A stretch of DNA of 64,000 bases, from the NCBI RefSeq assembly GCF_022023855.1, contig NZ_CP059449.1, positions 124,001 to 188,000 on the forward strand. Reading direction: 5' to 3'. This stretch comes from Azospirillum brasilense (lineage in GTDB: Bacteria > Pseudomonadota > Alphaproteobacteria > Azospirillales > Azospirillaceae). Position numbers and translations under genes: made by a program. This document shows positions 34,371 to 43,279 of the stretch, one piece after another (the first letter of the stretch is position 1; every line of letters begins with the position of its first letter). Below the pieces are notes generated by a model that made no database searches, had not been told where the DNA came from, and was given only the letters and a program-made list of their open reading frames with translations.

Positions 34371-34852
34371 GCGAAGCCACCAACGCCGCCCCGATCGAGG
34401 TCGGCACCACGGCCCCGGACTTCACCATGCCGACCGACGGCGGCGGCAGCGTTACGCTGTCCGCCCTGCGGGGCAAGCCGGTGATCCTGTACTTCTACCC
34501 GAAGGACGACACCTCCGGCTGCACGTCGGAGGCTTGCGGCTTCCGCGACCAGCTTCCGGACTTCAGCGGGCTCGACGCCGTCATCATCGGCGTGTCCAAG
34601 GACAGCGTGGCCAGCCACGACAAGTTCAAGGCGAAGTACGAGCTGCCCTTCACGCTGGCCTCCGACAAGGAGACGGGCGTCGCCGAAGCCTACGGCGTCT
34701 GGGTCGAGAAGAGCATGTACGGCCGCAAGTACATGGGGCTGGAGCGAGCGACCTTCCTGATCGACAAGGACGGCATCGTCCGCAACGTCTGGCGCAAGGT
34801 GAAGGTCACCGGCCATGTGGCGGCGGTGCTGAAGGCGTTGCAGGCGCTGTAG
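34367..34852 (+). CDS. bcp: Bcp/PrxQ-type peroxiredoxin
   Basis: The 161-residue thioredoxin-fold peroxidase has the peroxidatic Cys in YPKDDTSGCTSEACGFRDQ. A second Cys five residues on is the PrxQ-type resolving cysteine (C-x4-C). DTSGCT with the conserved upstream Pro-Lys and later Arg (GLERATFLIDKDG) completes the active site. It would reduce hydrogen peroxide and organic peroxides with thioredoxin. The ATG overlaps the glnE stop (ATGA), so the two are translationally coupled. Confidence 0.94.
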   Translation: MSEATNAAPIEVGTTAPDFTMPTDGGGSVTLSALRGKPVILYFYPKDDTSGCTSEACGFRDQLPDFSGLDAVIIGVSKDSVASHDKFKAKYELPFTLASDKETGVAEAYGVWVEKSMYGRKYMGLERATFLIDKDGIVRNVWRKVKVTGHVAAVLKALQAL

Positions 34853-34894
34853 TCGTTTCGCGATGCGGTGGGGGGAACATCATCCCCCGCCGCT

Positions 34895-35890
34895 TCAGCG
34901 GACGCCGACCCCGGCAAGGCATTCGCGCAGCGCGTCGAGCGGAACGACGTAGTCCCGCTCGATGATATCATGATGGCTGTCGGGCCGTTCCGGACAGGCG
35001 AGATCGAGATAACGCATCCCCCGCTGGGCGGCGAGATTTCCGAAGAAGGGTTGCAGAACGCGGCCACGAAGTTCGATCAGGGTCGCGCCGGCCGGAGCGA
35101 ACAGAATGTTGGTCAAGGCCGCCCCGTGGCAGCCGACGACCAGCTCCGCACCGCTGAACAAGGCGACCTGCTCCTCAAACGTGAGGCTTCCCGGATCGAC
35201 GGCAAGGAAGCCCAACGGCTCCAGCGCCTCCGCCACCTCGTCCTGATTCACGGCGAAGCGCTTGGTGGTATTCCTCCGCAGGACGAACAACCGCTTCGCA
35301 CCGGATGGCGTCGGCAGGACGTCACGGGCGTGGTTCAGGACCACGCTCCAGATCGCCACCGCCTGCGACCGCAACGGGAGCGGCACGAGGCAATCGGGAT
35401 AGCTGCTCCAATCGCTCCGGCTGATGTGGAGGTCCAGCACGTCGAGCTTCAGCCCGGTCATGAAAAGGCGCAGCGAGGCTGCCTGCCACGGGTTGGGCGG
35501 CCCGTTCATGATGACCCGCCGCTCCGCCCCGTCCGGGGAGAGCATACCGAACACCAGCCGCGGCAGGAAATCCAGGCACCAATGGTAATAGTTGTCGCTG
35601 CCGCCCATCCCCAGATATCTGCCGGGCGGTTCGGGCTGATCGAGAGCCTGTAGGAAAACCGCGGACGGCGCCTGTCCCACCATCCCATAGACCGCATCCC
35701 GGAAGATGCCGAAATCCCGCCGAAAGCAACGCAGATCCGGCGTCACCGGAAACATGAGGTGGTTGTTCAGAACACAGCGGTTGAAGACGGCGCCGACCGG
35801 GCTATCGTCGCTGCCGCGCAGAAGGCGGCCACGATGCGGATTGGCCGTTAGATGTTCGACAAGATCAACGCTCTGAATCGTGCCGTCCAT
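34895..35890 (-). CDS. GT61-family glycosyltransferase (DUF563)
   Basis: The 331-residue protein resembles GT61/DUF563 glycosyltransferases: SDNYYHWCLDFLPRLVFGM at the centre, RRVIMNGPP, LFVLRRNTTKRFAVNQDEV, and the C-terminal GAELVVGCHGAALTNILFAPAGATLIEL. This HGAxLTNxxF-P block is the family hallmark. Bacterial members are linked to surface polysaccharide synthesis, but the acceptor here is unknown. No other polysaccharide genes lie next to it. ATG 35890 begins 29 bp before the ParA stop. Confidence 0.88.
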   Translation of the reverse strand: MDGTIQSVDLVEHLTANPHRGRLLRGSDDSPVGAVFNRCVLNNHLMFPVTPDLRCFRRDFGIFRDAVYGMVGQAPSAVFLQALDQPEPPGRYLGMGGSDNYYHWCLDFLPRLVFGMLSPDGAERRVIMNGPPNPWQAASLRLFMTGLKLDVLDLHISRSDWSSYPDCLVPLPLRSQAVAIWSVVLNHARDVLPTPSGAKRLFVLRRNTTKRFAVNQDEVAEALEPLGFLAVDPGSLTFEEQVALFSGAELVVGCHGAALTNILFAPAGATLIELRGRVLQPFFGNLAAQRGMRYLDLACPERPDSHHDIIERDYVVPLDALRECLAGVGVR

Positions 35891-35918
35891 ACGACCCCTC
35901 CGTGCAATCGTCCCGGAC

Positions 35919-36566
35919 TTATCCGGCGCGGGACAGGATCTCCTCGGCCAGCGCCTGCATCTCCGCCGCCGCCTGCGTCTTGCGCGCCGCCTCGGTCACC
36001 GACAGGCCGGACAGCAGGGTCCCGGCGTAGGCGGTGCGGTTGCCGATCTGCGACTCCGCGATGTCAACGGCCGGCGGATTGACCAGCTCGCGCACCCGCG
36101 CGATCAGTTCGTCGGCGATGCGGGCGCGCGGCGGCACGCGGTTCAGCACCAGCAGCAGCCGGCGCTTCTCCTGCGCGGCGAGGTCCAGGGTAGGCTGCAC
36201 CGCCCACAGGTCCATCGGGCTGGGCTGCACCGGGGCAATGACGAGGCTGGCGGCGCGCACGGCGATGCGCGCCTCTGTCTGGGCGTGGGGCGGGCTGTCG
36301 ATCAGCACGATGTCGTGGTCGCGGGCCAGCTTCTCCACCTCGGTCTGGGTGCGCCAGCCGGTGATCTGGACATGGGTGAAGCCGGGCTCCCCGCCCGTGG
36401 CCTCCGCCCGCACCGCGTGCCAGCGGGTCAGGCTGCCCTGCGGGTCGATGTCCACCGTGGCGACCGACCGCCCAAGCTGCATCCAGGCAATGGCGAGGTG
36501 GGCGACCAGCGTGGTCTTCCCGGCCCCACCCTTCTGCTGAGCCACGGTGAAGACCTTGCCCGTCAT
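35919..36566 (-). CDS. Orphan ParA/MinD-type ATPase
   Basis: The 215-residue protein is a deviant Walker ATPase. The P-loop KGGAGKTT is at about residues 11-18, the Walker A' is in VDIDPQGSLTRWH, and the Walker B is in HDIVLIDSPPH. No ParB, parS or chemotaxis gene is adjacent, so its cargo is unknown; ParA-family proteins of this size position protein clusters, plasmids or chromosomes. ATG 36566 (MTGKVFTVAQQKGG) matches the family start; ATG 36578/36581 and GTG 36602 are also in frame. Confidence 0.9.
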   Translation of the reverse strand: MTGKVFTVAQQKGGAGKTTLVAHLAIAWMQLGRSVATVDIDPQGSLTRWHAVRAEATGGEPGFTHVQITGWRTQTEVEKLARDHDIVLIDSPPHAQTEARIAVRAASLVIAPVQPSPMDLWAVQPTLDLAAQEKRRLLLVLNRVPPRARIADELIARVRELVNPPAVDIAESQIGNRTAYAGTLLSGLSVTEAARKTQAAAEMQALAEEILSRAG

Positions 36567-36677
36567 GCCCACACCCATCATTTGGTTGTTTATCGCGCAC
36601 ACCCGTCATAAGGCTTGGACAGAGCCGGCGCAACCGCGCGAATTGACTTCATCCTCCGACGCTTTACAAATCGTCCC

Positions 36678-37649
36678 GTGACCGACAAGCATCCCGACAT
36701 CATCCCCGCCACGCCCGCCGGCCTCGCCCGCGCCGGCGAGGCCCTGCGCAGCGGCGAACTGGTCGCCTTCCCGACCGAGACCGTCTACGGCCTCGGCGGC
36801 GATGCCACCGACGACCGGGCCGTGGCCGCGATCTTCGCCGCCAAGGGCCGCCCGCAGTTCAACCCGCTGATCGCCCATGTGCCAGACCTGGAGGCGGCCG
36901 AGGCCATCGCCGTGCTCGACGAGCGCGCGGTGGAGCTGGCCCATCAGTTCTGGCCCGGCCCGCTGACCCTGGTCCTGCCCCGCCGGGCCGAGGCCGGGCT
37001 GTCGCTGCTGGTGTCCGCCGGGCTGGACAGCGTGGCGGTGCGCGTGCCCGCACACCCGGTGGCGCAGGCCCTGCTGAAGGCCGCCGGCAAGCCGATCGCC
37101 GCACCCAGCGCCAACCGCTCCGGCGCGGTCAGCCCGACCGCCCCCCACCACGTCATCGAGAGCCTGGGCGACCGGATCAGCATGGTGGTGGCCGGCGGCA
37201 AGTGCCAGGTCGGGGTGGAATCCACCGTGCTCGACCTGACCGGCGACACGCCCGTGCTGCTGCGCCCCGGCGCGGTGCTGCGCGAGGAGATCGAGCGGCT
37301 GATCGGCCCCATCCAGGTTTCCGCCGGCAACGCGGACGCCCCGAAGTCGCCCGGCCAGTTGGAAAGCCACTACGCCCCCAACGCCCCGGTGCGGCTGAAC
37401 GCCACGAGCGCCGAGGACGACGAGGCGTTCCTGACCTTCGGCCCCGACCGCTTCATCCGCGGCGGCAAGGCCCGGCTGAACCTGAGCCTCCAGGGCGACC
37501 TGAACGAGGCGGCGGCGAACCTGTTCGCCCATCTCCGTGCGCTCGACCAGGAGGGTGCACGCGCCATCGCGGTGATGCCGATCCCGGACGAGGGGCTGGG
37601 TGTCGCCATCAACGACCGGCTGCGGCGGGCCGCCGCGCCGCGGGGGTAG
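36678..37649 (+). CDS. L-threonylcarbamoyladenylate synthase (Sua5 type)
   Basis: This enzyme makes threonylcarbamoyl-AMP for the t6A37 modification of ANN-decoding tRNAs. The 323-residue protein has the YrdC/TsaC domain (SGELVAFPTETVYGLGGDAT, KGRPQFNPLIAHV, LVLPRR, VAVRVPAHPVAQALL, PIAAPSANRSG, STVLDLTG, RPGAV). A C-terminal Sua5 domain follows (GQLESHYAPNAPVRL onward), so it is the longer Sua5 type. The start is GTG 36678. It is divergent from parA. A strong palindromic repeat follows its stop. Confidence 0.95.
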   Translation: MTDKHPDIIPATPAGLARAGEALRSGELVAFPTETVYGLGGDATDDRAVAAIFAAKGRPQFNPLIAHVPDLEAAEAIAVLDERAVELAHQFWPGPLTLVLPRRAEAGLSLLVSAGLDSVAVRVPAHPVAQALLKAAGKPIAAPSANRSGAVSPTAPHHVIESLGDRISMVVAGGKCQVGVESTVLDLTGDTPVLLRPGAVLREEIERLIGPIQVSAGNADAPKSPGQLESHYAPNAPVRLNATSAEDDEAFLTFGPDRFIRGGKARLNLSLQGDLNEAAANLFAHLRALDQEGARAIAVMPIPDEGLGVAINDRLRRAAAPRG

Positions 37650-37723
37650 TGGAAAAACGGACGGCGAGGCGATAAGAGTCTCGCAACGAGCCCCCACCCT
37701 CCCGCTTCGCGGGTCCCTTCCTC

Positions 37724-37777
37724 CCCCCGCTGTCGCAGGGGAGGGACAGAAAGCCCCCTCCCCTGCGACAGCGGGGG
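37724..37777. repeat. Large palindromic repeat, intergenic copy
   Basis: CCCCCGCTGTCGCAGGGGAGGG (written in part: CCCCCGCTGTCGCAGGGG) at 37724-37745 and its perfect complement at 37756-37777 form 22-bp arms around 10 nt. The flanks CCCACCCTCCC (left) and GGTCGGGGTGGGGG (right) belong to the same element. A related copy lies inside glcE at 46894-46942. Confidence 0.85.
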
Positions 37778-37826
37778 ACGGTCGGGGTGGGGGCGATGCT
37801 CTCTCCAGCCCCCGGACCGTCCGCCC

Positions 37827-39266
37827 ATGACCTCCGCCAGCCCTGCCGCCGTCAGCCTCACCGCCGCCCTCGACCAGATCCGCGCCATCGTCGGCCCTAA
37901 CGGCCTTCTCACCGCGCCGGAGGACATGGCCCCCTACCTGTCGGAATGGCGCGGGCGCTTCAAGGGCAACAGCCCGGCGGTGGTCCGCCCGGCCAGCACC
38001 GAAGAGGTCGCGGCGGTGGTGAAAATCTGCGCGGAGGCCGGCATCCCGGTCGTCCCGCAGGGCGGCAACACCAGCCTCGTCGGCGGCTCCATCCCCTATG
38101 AGGAAGGGCGCGAGATCGTCATCAGCCTGTCGCGGATGAACAAAATCCGCGGCATCGACACGCTGAACTACACCATGACGGCGGAGGCCGGCGTCGTGCT
38201 GAAGACCGCACAGGAGGCCGCGAAGGACAAGGACCGCCTGCTGCCGATGAGCCTGGGGGCGGAGGGCACCTGCCAGATCGGCGGGCTGATCTCGACCAAC
38301 GCCGGCGGCATCAACGTGCTGCGCTACGGCAACATGCGCGACCTCGTGCTGGGTCTCGAGGTCGTGCTGGCCGACGGGCGCGTCTGGAACGGCCTTCGGT
38401 CCTTGCGCAAGAACAACACCGGTTACGACCTGAAGCACCTGTTCATCGGGGCGGAAGGCACGCTGGGCATCGTCACCGCCGCGGTGCTCAAGCTCTACCC
38501 GCGCCCGCGCCAAGCGGAGACGGCCTTCATCGCCGTGCCCAGCCCCACCGCCGCCATCGAACTGCTGGCCCGCCTGCGCGAGGCCTCAGGCGACGCCGTC
38601 GCCGCCTTCGAGCTGATGTCGCGCCGCTGCCTGGAGTTCGCGCTCAAGCACGTCGCCGGCACCATCGACCCGCTGTCGGAGCCGTCGCCCTGGTACGTGC
38701 TGACCGAGCTGACCGCCGGCACCCAGTCCGACGCCTTCCGCGAGACGGTCGAGGCGGCGCTGGGCGAGGCCTTCGAGGCGGAGCTTGCCACCGACGCCAC
38801 CATCGCCCAGTCGGAAACCCAGGCCAACCAGCTCTGGTTCATCCGCGAGGCCATCGTCGAGGCGCAGAAGTTCGAGGGCGGCTCGATCAAAAACGACGTG
38901 TCGGTCCCGGTGTCGCGCGTCGCCGAGTTCATCGAGCGCGCCGAGGCCGCCGTGGCCGCGGCCTGCCCCGGCATCCGCCCGACCCCCTTCGGCCATGTCG
39001 GCGATGGCAACATCCACTTCAACCTCAGCCAGCCGGAGGGCGCCGACACCGCCACCTATCTCGCCCGCTGGGACGAGATCTGCCACGTCGTAAACGAGGT
39101 CATCTTCGACCTGGACGGTTCCATCTCCGCCGAGCACGGTGTGGGCCGCTTCAAGAAGGACGAGATGCCGGTCATCAAGAGCCCGGTCGAGTTCGACCTG
39201 CTGCGCGCCATGAAGGCGGCGCTCGACCCCAAGGGCTTGCTGAACCCCGGCAAGATGCTGCCGTAA
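37827..39266 (+). CDS. FAD-linked 2-hydroxyacid dehydrogenase (GlcD/D2HGDH-like)
   Basis: The 479-residue flavoprotein of the VAO/PCMH fold has an FAD-binding domain (AVVRPASTEEVAAVVKICAE, VVPQGGNTSLVGGSIP, MSLGAEGTCQIGGLISTNAG, LFIGAEGTLGIVTAAVLKLYP). The FAD-oxidase C-terminal domain carries HVGDGNIHFNL, SAEHGVGRFK and LDPKGLLNPGKML, including His ligands for the metal. It resembles D-2-hydroxyglutarate dehydrogenase more than glycolate oxidase GlcD, and its neighbours are not glcE/glcF. The exact substrate cannot be fixed from sequence. A real glcDEF operon lies 6 kb downstream. Confidence 0.9.
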   Translation: MTSASPAAVSLTAALDQIRAIVGPNGLLTAPEDMAPYLSEWRGRFKGNSPAVVRPASTEEVAAVVKICAEAGIPVVPQGGNTSLVGGSIPYEEGREIVISLSRMNKIRGIDTLNYTMTAEAGVVLKTAQEAAKDKDRLLPMSLGAEGTCQIGGLISTNAGGINVLRYGNMRDLVLGLEVVLADGRVWNGLRSLRKNNTGYDLKHLFIGAEGTLGIVTAAVLKLYPRPRQAETAFIAVPSPTAAIELLARLREASGDAVAAFELMSRRCLEFALKHVAGTIDPLSEPSPWYVLTELTAGTQSDAFRETVEAALGEAFEAELATDATIAQSETQANQLWFIREAIVEAQKFEGGSIKNDVSVPVSRVAEFIERAEAAVAAACPGIRPTPFGHVGDGNIHFNLSQPEGADTATYLARWDEICHVVNEVIFDLDGSISAEHGVGRFKKDEMPVIKSPVEFDLLRAMKAALDPKGLLNPGKMLP

Positions 39267-39367
39267 AGGGGACCATCCGAAAGAGGTTCCCTCCCCGCCC
39301 CGTGCGACCTTTCGCGGTTCCGGCCTGTTCGTAGGAGTCGGTCGGTAACCGCGGAACGGAGGCGGCG

Positions 39368-40033
39368 ATGCTTCTCGCGATGTCGGCGTGGATGCGCCTG
39401 ATGCTGGGCGAGGCCGAGGCGGCGCCTGTCCACGGCACGTCCACCACATGCGCCCTGCCGCCAGAGCGGGAGCGCATCCGGCAGGCCGTACATGGGGCGG
39501 TGACCGCCCACCCGCTGCACCGGGACCTGGTCCACACTCACCGGCTGGGCGGCTGCCAGTATTACGCCTTCGCCGGGGCGATGCTGCTGGAGGCCCTGGG
39601 CCACGGGCGGACCGAGGTTGCGTTGGGCCGCGTGGCGTTCCGCAAGTCCGAGGCCCATGGCCGGGGGCGCTGGCTCGGCTACCCGGCGACGCCCGCCGAC
39701 GTCCGCCCCCCCGATCCGGCGCAACGGCGGCAGGAGGCGGAAGCCTTCCCGTTCCACGCCTGGATTCGCCTGACCGGCCCCGGCGGGCGGCGGGTCCTGA
39801 TCGATTTCGACCTGACCAACGTGCTGCGGGAGGTATGGCTGCGCGAACCGCGCCATGCGGCGGGCCTGAGCCATCGGCCGCCGGCCTTCTGGGGAAGCGC
39901 CGCGGCGGCGCACCGGGCGGGGTTGCGGTTCGAGCCGCACCGCCGGCTGACCGCCGACGCGCTGCTGCCCGGCGACCGCCGGGTCTTCGCAGCCATCGCG
40001 GCGGAGGCCCGCAATCGTCTCAATGGCGTGTAG
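39368..40033 (+). CDS. Hypothetical protein, possible papain/transglutaminase-like fold
   Basis: The 221-residue protein is not one I recognise. A Cys in RLGGCQYYAFAGAMLLEALG, a His in PFHAWIRLTG and an Asp in VLIDFDLTN occur in the order and spacing expected for a transglutaminase/papain-type Cys-His-Asp triad. The helix after the Cys also fits. There is no convincing signal peptide. It stands between the FAD dehydrogenase and a convergent SLT-domain gene. The catalytic reading is an inference. Confidence 0.6.
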   Translation: MLLAMSAWMRLMLGEAEAAPVHGTSTTCALPPERERIRQAVHGAVTAHPLHRDLVHTHRLGGCQYYAFAGAMLLEALGHGRTEVALGRVAFRKSEAHGRGRWLGYPATPADVRPPDPAQRRQEAEAFPFHAWIRLTGPGGRRVLIDFDLTNVLREVWLREPRHAAGLSHRPPAFWGSAAAAHRAGLRFEPHRRLTADALLPGDRRVFAAIAAEARNRLNGV

Positions 40034-40049
40034 ACCGGCGTTCAGCCGC

Positions 40050-41090
40050 TCAGGCCGCCGTCGCGGTCGCCGTCGTGTCCGTCGCCACAGTCCCAGCTGC
40101 GATCCCCTGCCCGACCACCTTGGACAGGCCCAGCCCGAGGCCCAGCCCCGTGTGCTCGTTCTGATCCGTGCGGACCGGCTGGTCGCGCATGCGGCGGTTG
40201 TCCTTGTCCTCGCCGTCCGGACGGCGGCCGCGGGCGGGCCTGCCGGAGATGCTGTCCACCTCGTCCGGCGTCTCCAGGGCGTTCAGCGCCAGCACATGGT
40301 AGATCGACAGCGGCGTGCCGTTCAGCGCCTTCTGCGGCATGCTGGGCACCTGGGTGGTGAAGCCGTCCGGCATGTCCTGCCGGCGCACCCGGTCGATGGC
40401 GGTCTGGGCCGGGGCGAAATCGGCGTTGGGCGTCTCCGCGAACTTCGTCGCGAAGCGGTCGTAGATGTCCTTCAGCGACTTGGCCCGGCCGGTGTCCTTG
40501 TCGAAGAACACCGCCTTGTTGGCCGAGGCGGCGTCGGGGAACAGCTCCTTGGCGGCGCGGTTTGGGTTGTCCTGCATGGCGTTCAGGAACTTCGAGGCCC
40601 CGCCTGCCCCGAGGAAATGCGCCATGTAGAGTTCGGTGGAGCCGACCTTCCCTTTGACCGTGTCCTCCAGATACTCCTTGTTGTCGCGGGTGTATTCCGC
40701 GGCCATCAGGGCCGAGGCGTTGGGGTCCTTGCGCAGGTCGAGGATCTCGCGTTTCAGGTCGGGATCGGTGACGTAGGGGCGCCCGTCGCCGCGCGTCTGG
40801 ATCGCGTTGGCGTATTTGGCGTAGCCGTGGTCCGCCCCATGGTCGCGCATCGTCGCCAGCCACGTGCTGTCGATGAATTGATAGAGCCCGGTCGCCGAGG
40901 AGGAGGAGGACTTCACGTCCGTCCGGTACCCGCTCTCCACGGCAGCTTTTTCCATGAGGTAGGAAAAATCGACCCCGGTCTTGGCGCTGGCGTTGCGGAC
41001 CGCTGCCTCGACAGTTTCCGGCCCGCGGCTGGTCTTCGCGGCCTGGACGGCGGATTCGGCCTGACGGGCAAGGGCGGAGGCGATGGTCAT
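40050..41090 (-). CDS. SLT-domain lytic transglycosylase-like protein
   Basis: The 346-residue protein has an SLT-type domain near the N-terminus, with catalytic Glu52 in MEKAAVESGYRTDV and SSSATGLYQFIDSTWLATM. Later residues include AAEYTRDNKEYLE and ELYMAHFLGAGGASKFLN, typical of the DUF-extended transglycosylases common in alphaproteobacteria. The C-terminal ~100 residues are polar and Thr/Ala-rich. No Sec signal peptide is visible from ATG 41090, so it may be exported by another route, for example through the flagellar apparatus. It is convergent with the previous gene and divergent from the acyl-CoA dehydrogenase gene. Confidence 0.85.
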   Translation of the reverse strand: MTIASALARQAESAVQAAKTSRGPETVEAAVRNASAKTGVDFSYLMEKAAVESGYRTDVKSSSSSATGLYQFIDSTWLATMRDHGADHGYAKYANAIQTRGDGRPYVTDPDLKREILDLRKDPNASALMAAEYTRDNKEYLEDTVKGKVGSTELYMAHFLGAGGASKFLNAMQDNPNRAAKELFPDAASANKAVFFDKDTGRAKSLKDIYDRFATKFAETPNADFAPAQTAIDRVRRQDMPDGFTTQVPSMPQKALNGTPLSIYHVLALNALETPDEVDSISGRPARGRRPDGEDKDNRRMRDQPVRTDQNEHTGLGLGLGLSKVVGQGIAAGTVATDTTATATAA

Positions 41091-41344
41091 GGGAGGAACC
41101 CCTGTGAGCGGTGCTGCCCCACTCCTGCAACCGCGATGCCAAGTCCGGTGCCCTCTCCTGCGTCGCAGGCGCGCTGTTCGCACCGCAACCCAGATGCCAA
41201 TATTCATGCCCGACGGCGAGGCTCGCCATGCACCATTCGGTACGGTATGGTGACGCGCACGTAAACCGCCCAAGACGCGTTCACGGACCATCGGGCACGC
41301 GCAATCGGGCACGCACAATCGGGTCACGGGAGGCCGCTCCATCC

Positions 41345-43144
41345 ATGATTCCCTACACCGCTCCGGTCGATGACCTCCGCTTTGTCCTCAACGAGGTGGT
41401 CGGCCTCGAAACGGTCGCCGCGCTTCCGAACTGTGATTCGGCGGCCCCCGATCTGGTCGACGCCGTGCTGGAGGAAGCCGGCAAGTTCGCCTCCGGCGTG
41501 CTCGCCCCGCTGAACCGGGTCGGCGACAAGGAAGGCTCGGTGCTGGAGAACGGCGTGGTCCGCACGCCGACCGGCTGGAAGGACGCCTACAGCCAGTTCA
41601 TCGAAAGCGGCTGGAACAGCCTTCCCTTCGAGCCGGACTATGGCGGGCAGGGACTGCCATGGACCGTGGCCTTCGCGGTGAACGAGATGTGGCAGGCGGC
41701 CAACCTGTCCTTCGGCCTGTGCCCGCTGCTGACTCAGGGCGCCGTCGATCTGCTCACCGAGCACGCCAGCGCGGAGCAGAAGGCGCTCTACCTGCCGAAG
41801 ATGATCGCCGGCGAGTGGAACGGCACCATGAACCTGACGGAGCCGCAGGCGGGCTCCGACCTCGCCGCCGTGCGCACCCGCGCGGTGCGGGCGGAGGACG
41901 GGACCTACCGCATCACCGGCCAGAAGATCTTCATCACCTACGGCGAACATGACCTGACGGACAACATCGTCCATCTCGTGCTGGCCCGCCTGCACGACGC
42001 GCCTCCGGGCATCAAGGGCATCAGCCTGTTCATCGTGCCGAAGTTCCTGCCGAACGCGGACGGCACGCCGGGCGCGCGCAACGACCTGCGCTGCGCCAGC
42101 CTGGAGCACAAGCTGGGCATCATGGCCAGCCCCACCGCCGTGATGGCCTTCGGCGACGACGGCGGCGCCATCGGCTTCCTGGTCGGTCAGGAGAACCGCG
42201 GCATCGAATACATGTTCACCATGATGAACAACGCCCGCCTCGGCGTCGGCATCCAGGGCGTGGCGATCGCCGAGCGCGCCTACCAGCAGGCCCGCGATTA
42301 CGCCAAGGGCCGCGTGCAGAGCAAGGATCTGGCCGACCCGAAGGGCTCCGGCGTCGCCATCATCCGCCACCCGGACGTGCGCCGGATGCTGCTGGACATG
42401 CGCGCCAAGACGGAGGCCGCCCGCGCGCTGGCGCTCTACGCCGGCACCCAGCTCGACGTCTCCCGCCACCACGAGGACTCCGCGGCCCGCGCCGCTGCCA
42501 CCGCCCGCGTCGACATCCTGACTCCCATCGTGAAGGCGTGGAGCACCGACATCGGCTGCGACGTTGCCTCCACCGGTGTGCAGATCCACGGTGGCATGGG
42601 CTTCATCGAGGAGACGGGGGCCGCCCAGCATTACCGCGACGCCCGCATCACCCCGATCTACGAAGGCACCAACGGCATCCACGCCAACGACCTGACCTTC
42701 CGCAAGACCGGCCGCGACGGCGGCGAGTCGGCCCGGACCTTCATCGCGGAGATGCGCGCCACGGTGGCGGAGCTGGAGAGCATCCCCGGCGATGACATGG
42801 AGGCGATCCGGACCAACCTGTCCGCCGGCCTGGACGCGCTGGAGCAGGCGGTGGCCTGGGTGGTGAAGACGCAGGCCGACGGCGACCTGCGCGCCGCGGC
42901 GGCGGGGGCCGTGAACTATCTGAAGCTGTGGGGCACGGTGGCCGGCGGCTGGATGCTCGCCCGCTCCGCCGCCAAGGCGCTGGACGGGCTGCGCCAGCCC
43001 GGCGCCAACGCCCCCTTCCTGGAGGCCAAGCTGGTCACCGCCCGCTTCTACGCCGAGCAGATCCTGGCCCAGGGGCCGGGCTTGCTGCTGCCGATCCTGA
43101 CCGCCCACCGCACGGTCATGGCGCTGAGCGAGGAACAGTTCTGA
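41345..43144 (+). CDS. Acyl-CoA dehydrogenase, DmdC-like
   Basis: The 599-residue enzyme has an N-terminal acyl-CoA dehydrogenase extension (PYTAPVDDLRFVLNEVVGLE), the acyl-CoA dehydrogenase core (NLTEPQAGSDLAAVRT; ITGQKIFITYGEHD) and the QIHGGMGFIEETGAAQHYRDARITPIYEGTNGI block with the catalytic Glu. A C-terminal extension of ~100 residues follows. This long architecture matches DmdC-type/FadE-like enzymes. DmdC acts on methylmercaptopropionyl-CoA; here the real substrate is unknown. The longer reading begins in the untranslated region between divergent genes; the start is ATG 41345. Confidence 0.9.
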   Translation: MIPYTAPVDDLRFVLNEVVGLETVAALPNCDSAAPDLVDAVLEEAGKFASGVLAPLNRVGDKEGSVLENGVVRTPTGWKDAYSQFIESGWNSLPFEPDYGGQGLPWTVAFAVNEMWQAANLSFGLCPLLTQGAVDLLTEHASAEQKALYLPKMIAGEWNGTMNLTEPQAGSDLAAVRTRAVRAEDGTYRITGQKIFITYGEHDLTDNIVHLVLARLHDAPPGIKGISLFIVPKFLPNADGTPGARNDLRCASLEHKLGIMASPTAVMAFGDDGGAIGFLVGQENRGIEYMFTMMNNARLGVGIQGVAIAERAYQQARDYAKGRVQSKDLADPKGSGVAIIRHPDVRRMLLDMRAKTEAARALALYAGTQLDVSRHHEDSAARAAATARVDILTPIVKAWSTDIGCDVASTGVQIHGGMGFIEETGAAQHYRDARITPIYEGTNGIHANDLTFRKTGRDGGESARTFIAEMRATVAELESIPGDDMEAIRTNLSAGLDALEQAVAWVVKTQADGDLRAAAAGAVNYLKLWGTVAGGWMLARSAAKALDGLRQPGANAPFLEAKLVTARFYAEQILAQGPGLLLPILTAHRTVMALSEEQF

Positions 43145-43279
43145 GCAAGCTCATGCCCCACCATCGTGGCGGTTTGGTCACAGTCAGCTGAAACGCGGCC
43201 GGCGCCCCACGCCGGCCGCAACCTTTGCGGTTGGTCCGCGTTCCCCGTTCGATCGAGACGTCTCAAGGGGAAACGCCGC

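Noticed and set aside
37827..39266. FAD dehydrogenase as a second glcD
   Set aside because: It aligns better with D-2-hydroxyglutarate-type enzymes in overall pattern and has no glcE/glcF neighbours.
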